Assembly (NCBI GenBank): GCA_928724745.1
Contig: CAKMXJ010000020.1
Coordinates: 124,001-188,000 of the forward strand
DNA from: Anthracocystis setariae
Taxonomy: Eukaryota > Basidiomycota > Ustilaginomycetes > Ustilaginales > Ustilaginaceae
Length of the DNA: 64,000 nt
Reading direction: 5' to 3'
Shown here: positions 21,823 to 31,012 of the stretch, piece by piece
How positions within the stretch are numbered: position 1 is the stretch's first letter
Layout of the letters: the number at the start of each line of letters is the position of its first letter
Translations under genes and position numbers: made by a program
Notes under the pieces: model-generated
Told to the model about the DNA's origin: nothing
Database searches by the model: none
What the model saw: the letters and a program-made list of their open reading frames with translations, nothing else

Positions 21823-22217
21823 ACCGGTTTGACGTGTGGAGAGAGGATATGCATGACCCCTCGAGCCGACGGCCTGAGCGATGGCAACTTAGCCGATGGT
21901 AGCTTGGGAACCGCCTCTTGCACAGACTCCCTCGATCCGCTTCCTCCGCTTCCTCCGCTGCTCGCCTTGCCCTGGCAGCTTGCTCAGCTCTCCTCGCATT
22001 GCCAACATCGTCCACAGTGTATATATGTTGCCGTACTTGGCTCCACACATAGCAGTGTATCCCTCCTATCCACCTCCCCCTTCCTTCCTCCCCCCCCCTA
22101 CGCCTCACCTCTCTTCTCGAACCTACCTTCCAGTGGGCCGTTTGCTACTGCATCGTCGCTCACTCATTCCCCCGCCAACCCCCACCTGCTTAGCTCACTG
22201 AGTGTCTGTCAGCCAAC

Positions 22218-24050
22218 ATGAAGCTGTCCGTGTCGCTCAAGGCCCTAGTTGCGCTCACCTCGCTGGCGCTGATGGCGGATGCTGCTGCCGTCCGTCGTAG
22301 CAGCAACCTTGTTGTCAAGGAATCGGTCAACGTTCCTTCCACATGGGTGCGTCGTGGCGATGCCGATGACGACGAGCCTGTTGCCCTTCGATTCGCACTC
22401 AAGCAGTCGGATGTTTCGTCGCTCGAGAAGCGCGTCATGCAGACGTCGGATCCTAGCCACGAGCTGTACGGTCGTCACCTTTCGGCCGACGAGGTGTCCG
22501 AGTACCTCAAGCCGCAGAAGCGATCCGTTGATGAGGTCGAGATGTGGCTGCGCGATGCTGGCGTCCACATCGACGAGAGTCTCGCGGCGCGTTCGCCGTC
22601 CAAGGACACGTTTACGGTTCATGTTCCTGTTTGGCAGGCTCGTCAGCTGCTCCAGGCCGACCTTGGTGTATACGAGCACAAGCGCAGTGGTGCTCTGGCT
22701 GTCCGTGCCGAGCAGTACAGCGTTCCCGAACACATCAACGAACACCTCGACTACGTCGGACCGCTCACGCTTTTCACCGACCCCAGACCTCACAAGAGCG
22801 ACCTGATGGCAACCAAAGTGAGCGTGTACGACATCGACACATCGGCGCACAAGCAGCAGCCTGCCGGTGTGCCCGCCTCGTGCAACCCGGCCGAGGTGAC
22901 CAACCAGTGCTTGCGAGACTTCTACGGTACCTCGAGCTACACGCCCAAGGCTGCCAACAAGCAGTTCATCGGCGTCAGTGGCTTCCTCGAGGAATTTGCC
23001 AGCTTCAGCGACTTCACGCAGTTCCTGGAGGAACAGCGACCGGATGCGTATGCGGCCAAGTACAACTTCACCGTGCAGTCGATCAACAACGGTCTCAACA
23101 CGCAGAGCAATCCTGGTGGCGAGGCGAACCTGGATGTCCAGACGGTGGGTGGCTTCTCGTTCCCGATCCCGTTCACGTACTTCACCACTGGCGGATCGCC
23201 TCCCTACCAGCCTGATTTGGCGACGGTGAACAACACCAACGAGCCGTACGAGAACCAGATGAACTACCTGCTTGGGCTCGGGAACGACCAGTTGCCCAAG
23301 GTGCTTAGTACGTCGTATGGTGATGATGAGCAGTCGGTTCCTTTGGCGTATGCGCTGCGGGTGTGCAACTACATCCTGGCGTTGGGTGCCCGAGGTGTTT
23401 CGACCATCTACTCTTCCGGTGACGACGGTGTTGGTGCTCCCGGTACTTGCGAGAGCAACGGTAACGGAGCTCCCAAGGGAAAACCCATGTTCCTACCTGC
23501 ATTCCCGGCTTCGTGCCCGTGGGCTACTACGGTGGGTGCTACGATGGACTTTGCGCCCGAGGTGGCCGTCGCCGGCGATGGGATCGGCTTCTACTCGGGC
23601 GGTGGCTTCTCCAACTACTTCCCGACCGCATACTACCAGGTCGCTCCCGTTCTCGAATACGTTCACTCGCTCGGTAACCAGTATCAGGGTTTGTACAACC
23701 CGTTCGGTCGTGGTTACCCTGATGTTGCCACCCAGGGTCAACACTTTAAGATCACGATCCAAGGTCAGGATTACCTGCTCGACGGTACGTCGTGTGCCGC
23801 GCCGACGTTCTCGGGCATCATCGGTCTGCTAAACGACTACCGCCTCAGCCAGGGTCAACCATCGCTCGGATTCCTGAACCCTTTGATCTACAGCAAGTGG
23901 CTCGGATCGCCTGCTCTCAACGACATCACCCAAGGTAGCAGCGTCGGGTGTGGAACCAACGGCTTCCCCGCCGCCAAAGGCTGGGATGCCGTTTCTGGTG
24001 CAGGCACGCCTAACTTCCCCGAAATGATGAAGAGACTCAGCATCTTCTAA
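22218..24050 (+). CDS. Sedolisin (S53) serine-carboxyl peptidase, tripeptidyl-peptidase type
   Basis: A secreted acid protease of 610 residues in one exon. A signal peptide (MKLSVSLKALVALTSLALMA DA) precedes a pro-kumamolisin activation domain (about 40-190) with the typical HELYGRHLSADEVSEYL segment. The catalytic domain shows all expected residues: Glu302 and Asp306 in GEANLDVQ, the oxyanion Asp402 in SSGDDG, and the nucleophile Ser525 in DGTSCAAP. A C-terminal calcium-site region (ALNDIT ... GWDAVSGAGTP) completes the fold. Fungal members remove tripeptides from protein N-termini at acid pH outside the cell. Length matches the family. The activation domain ends in a candidate processing area around residues 190-220. 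It may act in nutrition or host-protein degradation; the sequence does not say which. Confidence 0.93.
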   Translation: MKLSVSLKALVALTSLALMADAAAVRRSSNLVVKESVNVPSTWVRRGDADDDEPVALRFALKQSDVSSLEKRVMQTSDPSHELYGRHLSADEVSEYLKPQKRSVDEVEMWLRDAGVHIDESLAARSPSKDTFTVHVPVWQARQLLQADLGVYEHKRSGALAVRAEQYSVPEHINEHLDYVGPLTLFTDPRPHKSDLMATKVSVYDIDTSAHKQQPAGVPASCNPAEVTNQCLRDFYGTSSYTPKAANKQFIGVSGFLEEFASFSDFTQFLEEQRPDAYAAKYNFTVQSINNGLNTQSNPGGEANLDVQTVGGFSFPIPFTYFTTGGSPPYQPDLATVNNTNEPYENQMNYLLGLGNDQLPKVLSTSYGDDEQSVPLAYALRVCNYILALGARGVSTIYSSGDDGVGAPGTCESNGNGAPKGKPMFLPAFPASCPWATTVGATMDFAPEVAVAGDGIGFYSGGGFSNYFPTAYYQVAPVLEYVHSLGNQYQGLYNPFGRGYPDVATQGQHFKITIQGQDYLLDGTSCAAPTFSGIIGLLNDYRLSQGQPSLGFLNPLIYSKWLGSPALNDITQGSSVGCGTNGFPAAKGWDAVSGAGTPNFPEMMKRLSIF

Positions 24051-24167
24051 GTACCCAAGTACCCAAGTAAGGAAAAGAGAAAGAGACATATAGGGTGGAT
24101 GGATAAGAATTGCAAAAGATTTAACCCGAAACCTGCCCGCCGTGCCAGAGTGAATGAACTAGCTAGC

Positions 24168-25832
24168 TTAACCGTGCTTCCAATAGCAAATGTCACCGTC
24201 TTGAACCTTGTACTCCCTTCCGATCTGTTTGTACTTGCCTGCGGCCTTGACGCCTGCTTCGTTGCCATGTTCCTTGATATCGTCGATGCTGAACACTTCG
24301 CCGCAGACAAACTTTTTCTGGAAGTCGGTGTGGATGATACCGGCAGCTTCTGGAGCTTTGAGGCCCTTTCGAAAGGTCCAAGCGCGCACCTCGTCTGGGC
24401 CTGCGGTGAAGTAGCGAACGAGGTCGAGACCATCGTAACCTGCTTTTGTGATTTTTCCGAGTGCGCCGGTGATGTTGTCACCGAGCGTGGCGAGTTCGGC
24501 CGCCTCGGCCTCGGGTGAGCCCAAGGCCAGCAAGCGCTCCTCCAACGCCACCGAAAACGGGATCAGCAGATCACCCGGGTTGTTGTCGTCAATCCAAGCT
24601 TTGATCTTGGGCAGCCATTTGTTCTTCTTTCGTACATAGTCGCGTTCTGAGAGGTTGACCAGGTAGATCACCGGCTTGGCCGTCAACAGTTGCAGGTTGT
24701 TGATCACTTCCACCTAGAGTACAGAAAGAGAATGATCCCGGTTCGAGGTCAGTAAAGCGTCACCAAGGTGCAGGATGGGCTTGGCTTGGTTGCTAAGGTG
24801 TGCGCGGGGGTTGGCTTGGGTGTGTGCAAAGTCAGTATATAACTAATTATCTCATGTAGGCTTGATGGGCCTTCGACGAGCTGGGTTATTAGAATTTCGA
24901 GTGTCTCAATGCGCACTCTTTATCATCATGCAAATGGGGCGGGCACCACGACCACCACGACCACCTTAGCAAAACTGGTCAAAAAGAAGACTTACCTCGT
25001 TGTTTGTCCAGTCGCCCTTTCGAATATCCTTGTTGTCTTCCTGTACGTGCTTGAGCAGCTTCTCGATGATGCCCACTTCCTCTTTCCTCTTCTTGTCTTC
25101 CAACGAGACGTTACCTGCGGACCTTGCGTTCTTCTTGGAGTTATCGAGCGCCTTTTCGATCCAGTCGATATCCTTCAACCTCAACTCTGTCGAGATGATC
25201 TCCATATCTCGGATTGGGTTGACGTCGCCCTCGACGTGGATGACCTCTGCATCATCGAACGCACGTACCACCTGGAAGATACCGTCGACACTGCGGACGT
25301 TGGACAAGAAAGCGTTACCGAGACCGGCACCGGTGGAAGCGCCTGCTGTCAAACCGGCGATATCGATGCAAGTGAGGAACGCAGGCACTTCGGACTTGGG
25401 CTTGTACTGCTGGCAAAGCCAGGTGAATCGCTCGTCGGGGACAGGCACACGAGCCTCCTCTGGTTCGATGGTAGCATAGGGGAAGTTGGCGGATTTGCCC
25501 AAATCACACTTGGCGATCACGTTGAAAAGCGACGACTTTCCGACGTTGGGCAAACCAACGATACCCATCTTCAAGTTGTTGGACGGACGACCCAGGCGGA
25601 TCTTTTCCACAGCGACGTTCTTCTTGGGAGGCATCTTTTTCTTAGCTTGGAGCGTGGACGTGGTAGAGAAGGAGGATCGTTGGACGGCGAGGGCTACTCT
25701 AGATGGTAAGGAGATTCGAGTACGGGAGACGAGGGCGAGTCGCAGCGATTGTGCGATGGTTGCTGTCAATGTTGGTGTGATATGAGATGGGATGCGCGAG
25801 GTGGTGCCTATGGCCAGACGCAGATGAGCCAT
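24168..25832 (-). CDS. OLA1: Obg-like ATPase OLA1/YchF with an N-terminal mitochondrial-type extension
   Basis: A conserved P-loop NTPase of the YchF/OLA1 group, which prefers ATP and associates with ribosomes. Exons are 24996-25832 and 24168-24713, joined across a GT-AG intron (24714-24995, donor GTAAGT) that links WTNNE to VEVINNLQLL. From the internal ATG at 25634 the product is 394 residues, the exact family size, with GLPNVGKSS (G1), DIAGL (G3), NLSERD in the G4 position and a C-terminal TGS domain (IIHTDFQKKFVCGEV). The frame continues upstream to an ATG at 25832, adding 66 residues with no Asp or Glu and many Arg/Ser/Thr, ending RSSFSTTSTLQAKKK. That is the form of a mitochondrial presequence. 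Either start may be used; the upstream ATG has a good context (CCCATGG). Confidence 0.93.
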
Positions 25833-26541
25833 GGGATGGATGGTATTTGTGAGAGCAAGAGGAGGACAAGCCAAACTTGTTTTCTCTTTTTTTTTTTTCT
25901 TTCTTTTTCTGCGCTTTCTTCTTCTCTGACGTTTCTTCGCTTTTCGCTTTTTGATCAGCCATTCTTCTCGTCCGAGATAAAACACACATACTCTCACCCA
26001 AACTGTAAGATCACACCAATCTAACTCAGAATGTTTTACAAATTCGAGAGTAGTTGTCATGCCGCGCCGATTGTTGACGTCGAAAAACAGCCGAAAATCG
26101 AGAAGCGATGGTTGCATCGAATTTTGAAATGGTCGATTTAGGAGTAAGTATAGAGTATGCCTTTTTCACAGAAATACTGTATGTGCTTTTCGGGGATACC
26201 GTACCGCCAAGTTTGTCACTTGAACACAGATGCGCGTGGTTTGGAATTGAATTGACTGTGCGCAGCAAGAGTACTGTAGTACAGTACTTGATGTAAAATA
26301 ATACTTTTCTACATTTTACTTATAATAATTTGTATTTGCCAGCACTTTGGTTTCGAGCGTCGGCATGCAAAGCGCTGTGCAGTTTCAAGTTTCAGTGTTT
26401 CAGTGTTTCGACTCGCTTGGCATATGGCAACACCATCATCATCATCATCATCATCATCATCCTCATCCTCGTCAACACCTTGTTCATTCACACCATCATC
26501 GATTCTCGCTTCAATCAACGCCTCAACTGCATACCACCAAC
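25833..26541. other. Divergent intergenic region, OLA1 / GPI protein
   Basis: Promoter region shared by two divergent genes. A CAT/ATC microsatellite (26432-26462) lies in the leader of the GPI protein, and a GTACTGTAGTACAGTAC palindrome sits at about 26272-26288. Confidence 0.6.
26432..26462. repeat. ATC trinucleotide array
   Basis: About ten ATC units 80 bases before the ATG of the GPI-anchored protein. Read-through gives a poly-His or poly-Ser artefact. Confidence 0.92.
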
Positions 26542-26961
26542 ATGCGATCGCAACACTACTCGTTGGCGCTCGTCGCCCTCCTGCTCTCGCTCGTCACTCT
26601 GGCTGCCGCCAACCAACCACATCCACTCGAAAAGCGTCAGGCCGCCGCCGGTGGTGGCGCTGGTGTTGCAACCACCTACACTGGTGTTCAGATCATCTCT
26701 GGTTACACCCCTCCCGCGTCCACTCCTCTTCCCGCTCCACAGGTATCGAGCGGTACCATCCTCACATCCATCCCCGGTTTCAACATTTCCACCGCAGCAA
26801 ATGCAGGCCAGACCTACTATGGCAACGTCAACAGCAACTCGACCGGAAGCAGCAGCGGTGCCATCTCGCTCTTGACCTCGGCTCATTTCATGAACAGCGC
26901 TACAAGTCTCTTCACATATGCATGTGTCGCTCTCATCGCTGGCGCGGCAGTGCTTTTGTAA
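26542..26961 (+). CDS. Small GPI-anchored cell-surface protein with a Kex2-type site
   Basis: A 139-residue protein starting at ATG 26542. It has an N-terminal signal peptide (MRSQHYSLALVALLLSLVTL AAA), then HPLEKR, a Kex2-type dibasic site at about residues 31-34, so the mature chain would begin QAAAGGG. The body is rich in Gly, Ser, Thr and Pro with two or three N-glycosylation sequons. The C-terminus is a short hydrophobic tail (SLFTYACVALIAGAAVLL) after a small-residue region, the pattern of a GPI-attachment signal. It is probably a cell-wall or plasma-membrane surface protein. No enzymatic domain is present and no family was recognised. Confidence 0.72.
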   Translation: MRSQHYSLALVALLLSLVTLAAANQPHPLEKRQAAAGGGAGVATTYTGVQIISGYTPPASTPLPAPQVSSGTILTSIPGFNISTAANAGQTYYGNVNSNSTGSSSGAISLLTSAHFMNSATSLFTYACVALIAGAAVLL

Positions 26962-27334
26962 TCGTCATCGGCTTGCATCCGACACTCGCATGCCAATCGC
27001 CGTTTCAGTCACAACCACCACCACCACCACCACCATCATCGTCCTTTGCCAGTTGGTCTTGATCAACTGATCCCGCTAGCTTCGCTCAGCCCCATTTCGA
27101 GCTCACTCTATGGACTATACACTCTCCCCTTGTTTGCCCCTCTTGTACATTCTTGCTCTCCACTCGTCTCTTGCCGCTCTTTCCATGCTTCCCCCCCCTT
27201 CCGTTTCTGTTTCTCTCTCGCAATGCATCTCTTTTTTTTTGTTGACACTCACACAGGACATATCATCAGATGGAACCCCGCGTCTGATTGGTCAAAAGGA
27301 AAACAGCATGGATGGTGTCTTGTTACGATGGCTC
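26962..27334. other. Short convergent intergenic region
   Basis: Contains the 3' ends of the GPI protein gene and the cutinase-domain gene, and a CAC-rich tract (27017-27036). Nothing else was seen. Confidence 0.6.
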
Positions 27335-29356
27335 TCACTTTCTGAACCCACCCAACATGCTACCTAGCCCACCAGTCAGCCTGCTTGCAGGCAACATGCC
27401 GCCGAAACTAGCGCCCGCACTAGCACCGTTGCTCTCATCCTCTCCACCACATGAACTCCTATAAGCGCTCACCAAGAACTCCACTGCCGCACCTATATCC
27501 TGCATGGCGTACGTCACATGAGCCATGACGTTGGCGCCTTTGTAACACACGGGGTCTCCCCAATGGCAGAACGTCTTGAAGTTTGGCGTCGAGTTCACCT
27601 GTAGCATCCGGAATGGATCGCCAAATGTCACCGCACAGACAACATTTCTGCCTGTGATCTGGTGTACCACCATGCCGCCCTTCGAGTAGCCTCCCAGAAC
27701 GAACTTGGTGGTCGGGCAGCGCGCCGAGATCGCAGCCATATATGCCGAGGCGGTACGAGCACCCTGGCTGGGTGAAACCATGTATTCCGCATCCGAGCTG
27801 TATACAGTGTCGTAGCATTGTGTGCCCGGGATGCTGAATTGAAGAGCTGTGCAGAGCGGTCGACCAACAATGCCAAACGTGCCTTGAAGCTCAAACGTCC
27901 CGCGAGCAAATATGAGTTGCAACGGTGGACAGCCACCCCCACCACCCCCACCTATCCCAGAACCGACAAGATCCCCCACCCCCACCCCTCCTCCTCCTCC
28001 TCCGGCTAACCCATTCAATCGTCCCAAACCTCCCAACCCGAACCCTCCCCTCATCAGAGGCGATCGTTTGTGTCTCCTCCTTCGTCCTTCCGTCATGGCT
28101 GTAGATGAGCGACGAGCGAGAGTTGTAGAGTCGATCGCAAGGGTGTCAGGGTGTGTGCCATCGTCAATCGAGTTGCTTTCGTGTTGTTTGCTTACCATAC
28201 TTTTGCTACCAGACGGTGCTGTAGGTAGACCTGCGTTCGTAGCGTTTGAACTCTCGCCTGTTGCTGGTCCTCCGTTCTCCGCTCCTTGGCTCCCACCATT
28301 GGCAGTGGATGGACTTGCCGAGCTCGCGCTCTCGCCACCAGTCGGAGTCACTGGAGAAACGTTGGAGCCAGTACTATCCGGGGTAGCACTCATCGCGTTT
28401 TCCTGACCGGTCGAACCTGAGAGAGAGGCCAAGCTTGGTCCCATCGAACCGCTGCCCGGTATGACCCCTGATCCTTGCATGACCGGCCAAGTCGAACCAT
28501 CACCACTAGCAGCGTCTTTCTTCAGTCCACCAGCCAGACCTTCCTTAATGCCTTGCAGTCCGCCACTCACGGTGTCTTTGACCAGCGAGGCGACGAGATC
28601 GTTCCCACCGGAGGGTGAGTTGCCACCAGCTGCGAGTCCTTGCGCTCCGCCACTGACAGCACTGCTGATCAGCGAGTTCAACATAGGCATCCCCATCCCC
28701 ATCATCCCCATCCCGAACTGACGCTTCTTCATCTTCGGTCCAGCGCCAGTGTCCTTGAGTGCATCGGCGCTTTGGTCCAGGTCATCAAACCCATCTTCCA
28801 CAGTGGTTTTCAGGATCGAAGCAGCGTTGTCCGTTCCTGCGACTGCAGTGTTGACGAACGAGTTGAGCATATCTTGTCCTTGACGAACTCCGGATTCGGG
28901 CATGCCATCTAGCTCGCCCAGCAAGCCAGATTGGCGCTTCTTCATACCCGGTGTCGCCGACACCGGACTAGCCGGTTCGGGACAGGGGCTAGAGGTTTGA
29001 TCAGGCGTGATGGGTTTAGCAGCGATGACGCCTGTATCGGCGGTAGAGGAGATGGGAATGTTGAGTTCACCAGCTCCCGGGAGACCGCCTAGTCCTTCCA
29101 AACCTCCAAGCATAGACCCGAGTCCACCACCAACACCATTGCCCCCTCCAAGACCCGGAATCATCCCGCCACCAGTACCTTCACCTCCAAGACCAGGAAG
29201 CATCGGGAACAGAGACCCACCGCCACCCAACATCCCAAACGTCCGCTTCTTCAGCCTCTGCTTCGCCTCACCCTCGTTCGACATCGCCTGGACATAGACG
29301 AGTGTGGTCAAAAATACCGATCCCACAAGAACGAGGTATCGCGACGAAATCCACAT
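27335..29356 (-). CDS. Secreted cutinase-domain protein with long Kex2-type pro-region
   Basis: A 673-residue single-exon protein. A signal peptide (MWISSRYLVLVGSVFLTTLV) is followed by about 450 residues of low-complexity Gly/Ser/Met-rich sequence. KKR sites at 36-38, 139-141 and 210-212 are followed by related words (TFGML, QSGLL, QFGMG), and HKR occurs at 429-431 before a Gly-rich hinge. The C-terminal domain (about 475-637) is a cutinase/acetylxylan-esterase-like serine esterase: nucleophile Ser558 in GGYSKGG, Asp601 in DPVC, His613 in AHVTY, with paired cysteines. Such enzymes hydrolyse cutin or acetylated polymers. Typical cutinases are about 200-230 residues, so the pro-region is exceptional. 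If cut by Kex2 it would release Gly/Met-rich peptides and a mature esterase. Substrate is not predictable. Confidence 0.88.
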   Translation of the reverse strand: MWISSRYLVLVGSVFLTTLVYVQAMSNEGEAKQRLKKRTFGMLGGGGSLFPMLPGLGGEGTGGGMIPGLGGGNGVGGGLGSMLGGLEGLGGLPGAGELNIPISSTADTGVIAAKPITPDQTSSPCPEPASPVSATPGMKKRQSGLLGELDGMPESGVRQGQDMLNSFVNTAVAGTDNAASILKTTVEDGFDDLDQSADALKDTGAGPKMKKRQFGMGMMGMGMPMLNSLISSAVSGGAQGLAAGGNSPSGGNDLVASLVKDTVSGGLQGIKEGLAGGLKKDAASGDGSTWPVMQGSGVIPGSGSMGPSLASLSGSTGQENAMSATPDSTGSNVSPVTPTGGESASSASPSTANGGSQGAENGGPATGESSNATNAGLPTAPSGSKSMVSKQHESNSIDDGTHPDTLAIDSTTLARRSSTAMTEGRRRRHKRSPLMRGGFGLGGLGRLNGLAGGGGGGVGVGDLVGSGIGGGGGGGCPPLQLIFARGTFELQGTFGIVGRPLCTALQFSIPGTQCYDTVYSSDAEYMVSPSQGARTASAYMAAISARCPTTKFVLGGYSKGGMVVHQITGRNVVCAVTFGDPFRMLQVNSTPNFKTFCHWGDPVCYKGANVMAHVTYAMQDIGAAVEFLVSAYRSSCGGEDESNGASAGASFGGMLPASRLTGGLGSMLGGFRK

Positions 29357-29746
29357 CTTGCTTGAATCTTTCCGTATGTTGGAGTTGGAGTAGAAGGCTT
29401 GAAATTTTGGCTAGTAATGTTGTTGAGATGAGCAAGGACGATGGACGGAAAGGTTTCACTGGGTGCTTATATCTCTTCGACAACTCCAATCGGTTTTGTT
29501 TCACACTGAGCGGTACGTACAGCATGACTGCTCTCCTCATAACCATTGGAGGCGCTCACACCCTATTAACCCCGACCTCTGTGAATGACGTCCAGGAGGC
29601 TCGAACCGAACATTGAGACAGCGCCCACCCAACCCCGAGATGATGTCTGTGTTCGCAGTACTAGACAGCCCACATCTTCACCCTCCTCACCCTACATTTT
29701 TGGATCAAGAAAATATGTATGCAATAGGATGTCGACTGCACATTGA
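29357..29746. other. Upstream region of the cutinase gene and tRNA 5' flank
   Basis: Contains a TATA-like GATATAAG on the minus strand near 29467-29474, about 110 bases before the cutinase ATG. No coding signal. Confidence 0.5.
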
Positions 29747-29853
29747 GCTTCGTTAGCGTAGTTGGATTATCGCATCCGTCTAATACACGGTGCCTCAGGT
29801 TACCCTGAGTTTGTTACAACGGAAGGTCACTGGTTCGAGCCCAGTACGGAGCA
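29747..29853 (+). tRNA. tRNA-Ile(AAT) with a 32-base intron
   Basis: A full cloverleaf can be drawn: acceptor GCTTCGT/ACGGAGC with discriminator A29853, D-arm with GCG/CGC and the invariant A14, G18, G19 positions, anticodon stem TCCGT/ACGGA, variable loop AGGTC and T-arm ACTGG-TTCGAGC-CCAGT. Removing an intron at the standard position after base 37 (29786-29817) gives the loop CTAATAA, anticodon AAT, as in fungal tRNA-Ile. The intron contains GTTA, which can pair with TAAT of the anticodon loop, as expected for a pre-tRNA. A T6 run at 29854-29859 is a Pol III terminator. Confidence 0.88.
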
Positions 29854-29859
29854 TTTTTT
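29854..29859 (+). terminator. RNA polymerase III oligo-T terminator
   Basis: Six T residues immediately after the discriminator base of the tRNA. Confidence 0.85.
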
Positions 29860-31012
29860 GGGCATAATTTCCTTTTCTTTTTCATTTTTTCATTTTTTTA
29901 AATTTCCAAATTCCCTTGAAATTTATTCTGGTCTTAGGCTTGGGAGACGCATTTTTAATGACGAAGAAGGAAAAAAAAAATAAAAAATAAAAAAGAGAAA
30001 AAAAGCAATTTAAGGAAAATGAGAAAAAAAAAACAAAACCAACTCCCCCCGGGGCTCGTTCTTTGAGGGCTGAGGTTGTGTGGGCGATACTTTACGCTAC
30101 AGCTTGGCGATTATCATTTGTCTTGAGTGACAAGACGAACAAGGAGGCATCCAACCTCGTCTGACGGATTGTGTCGAGGGCTTGAGTATTGTAATGAAAA
30201 AAAGTGAATTTTGGGTTGGGGCCTCGCCGATATCGAGGCGATATGAAAAGTGTGCTTGCTCGCTTAGCGTCGAGCGGTCCGTACCGGAAAAGATTGAGGA
30301 CTACCGCGCGGTCACAGCACAAAGGAAGTCAAGTGTGCACGTTCTGCAACAAAGTCGAGAACAAAGCGAGGAGATGCGTACCAAGTTCTCATCAGATTCG
30401 ATAGCGTCTCGTGTATGCTTGCGAGAGCATAATTGTTCACCCTTCCTCCAAGTACTAATTTTACCGTCGATTTGGCGTGAAAAATCATTCAGAATCGTTC
30501 CACCCAACCACTCGCCATCAGTCGAACAGCGTCAGTGCAACTAGAGGACGTTAGGAATCGGCGCGGGTTCCGATTCAGTGGATTGTCGTCGAGTTTTCGG
30601 CCACAACAGCCAAGGAGGCGAACGAGGGGATAGGGTAAGGATAGGACAGATCAATTCGAGAATGCTTCCATGTCTCGTATGCTTGTTGTTAGAAGATTGT
30701 CGATTCCGCCGACAGACAGATGAACAACGAGGAGCGGAAGGGATCAAGTTGGGTTGTGCAGGACAAAGGAGGCCGCCGAAACGACAAACATATGTAATTT
30801 CCAAGTTCAAAGTGACTGTACGATCTTGGACTATCGCTCAAAGCTTTTCTCATTCAGAAGGGTTGAAGACAGACATGCTCATCATCCGTTACTTGTACGA
30901 CAGCCATAGTAACAAATATAAATGCAATCGATTGCTCGACTCGTTGCGAAAGCGCAATGAGAAACATCTTTGCAATAGTCAAAGATCGGAGGACGGGGGG
31001 TTGATTTATAGA
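29860..31012. other. Intergenic region downstream of the tRNA, no gene seen
   Basis: AT- and A-rich near 29870-30030, then ordinary sequence. A plus-strand frame that starts near 30578 and runs through the repeat-protein gene is antisense to it and is not accepted. Confidence 0.55.

Larger units (their letters stand above)
16967..22217. other. 5.2 kb gene-poor block with microsatellites and homopolymers
   Basis: It contains a TTG array (16982-17034), GGGGT units (17077-17106), a CAG array (17581-17616), poly-A (18335-18356), poly-T (18898-18919) and several GTACTGTAC palindromes (about 18148, 18424, 20828, 21191). Two unrecognised frames (19735-20370 plus, 21433-21822 minus) are listed separately at low confidence. 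TATATAT near 22019-22025 may be the sedolisin TATA box. Confidence 0.5.
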
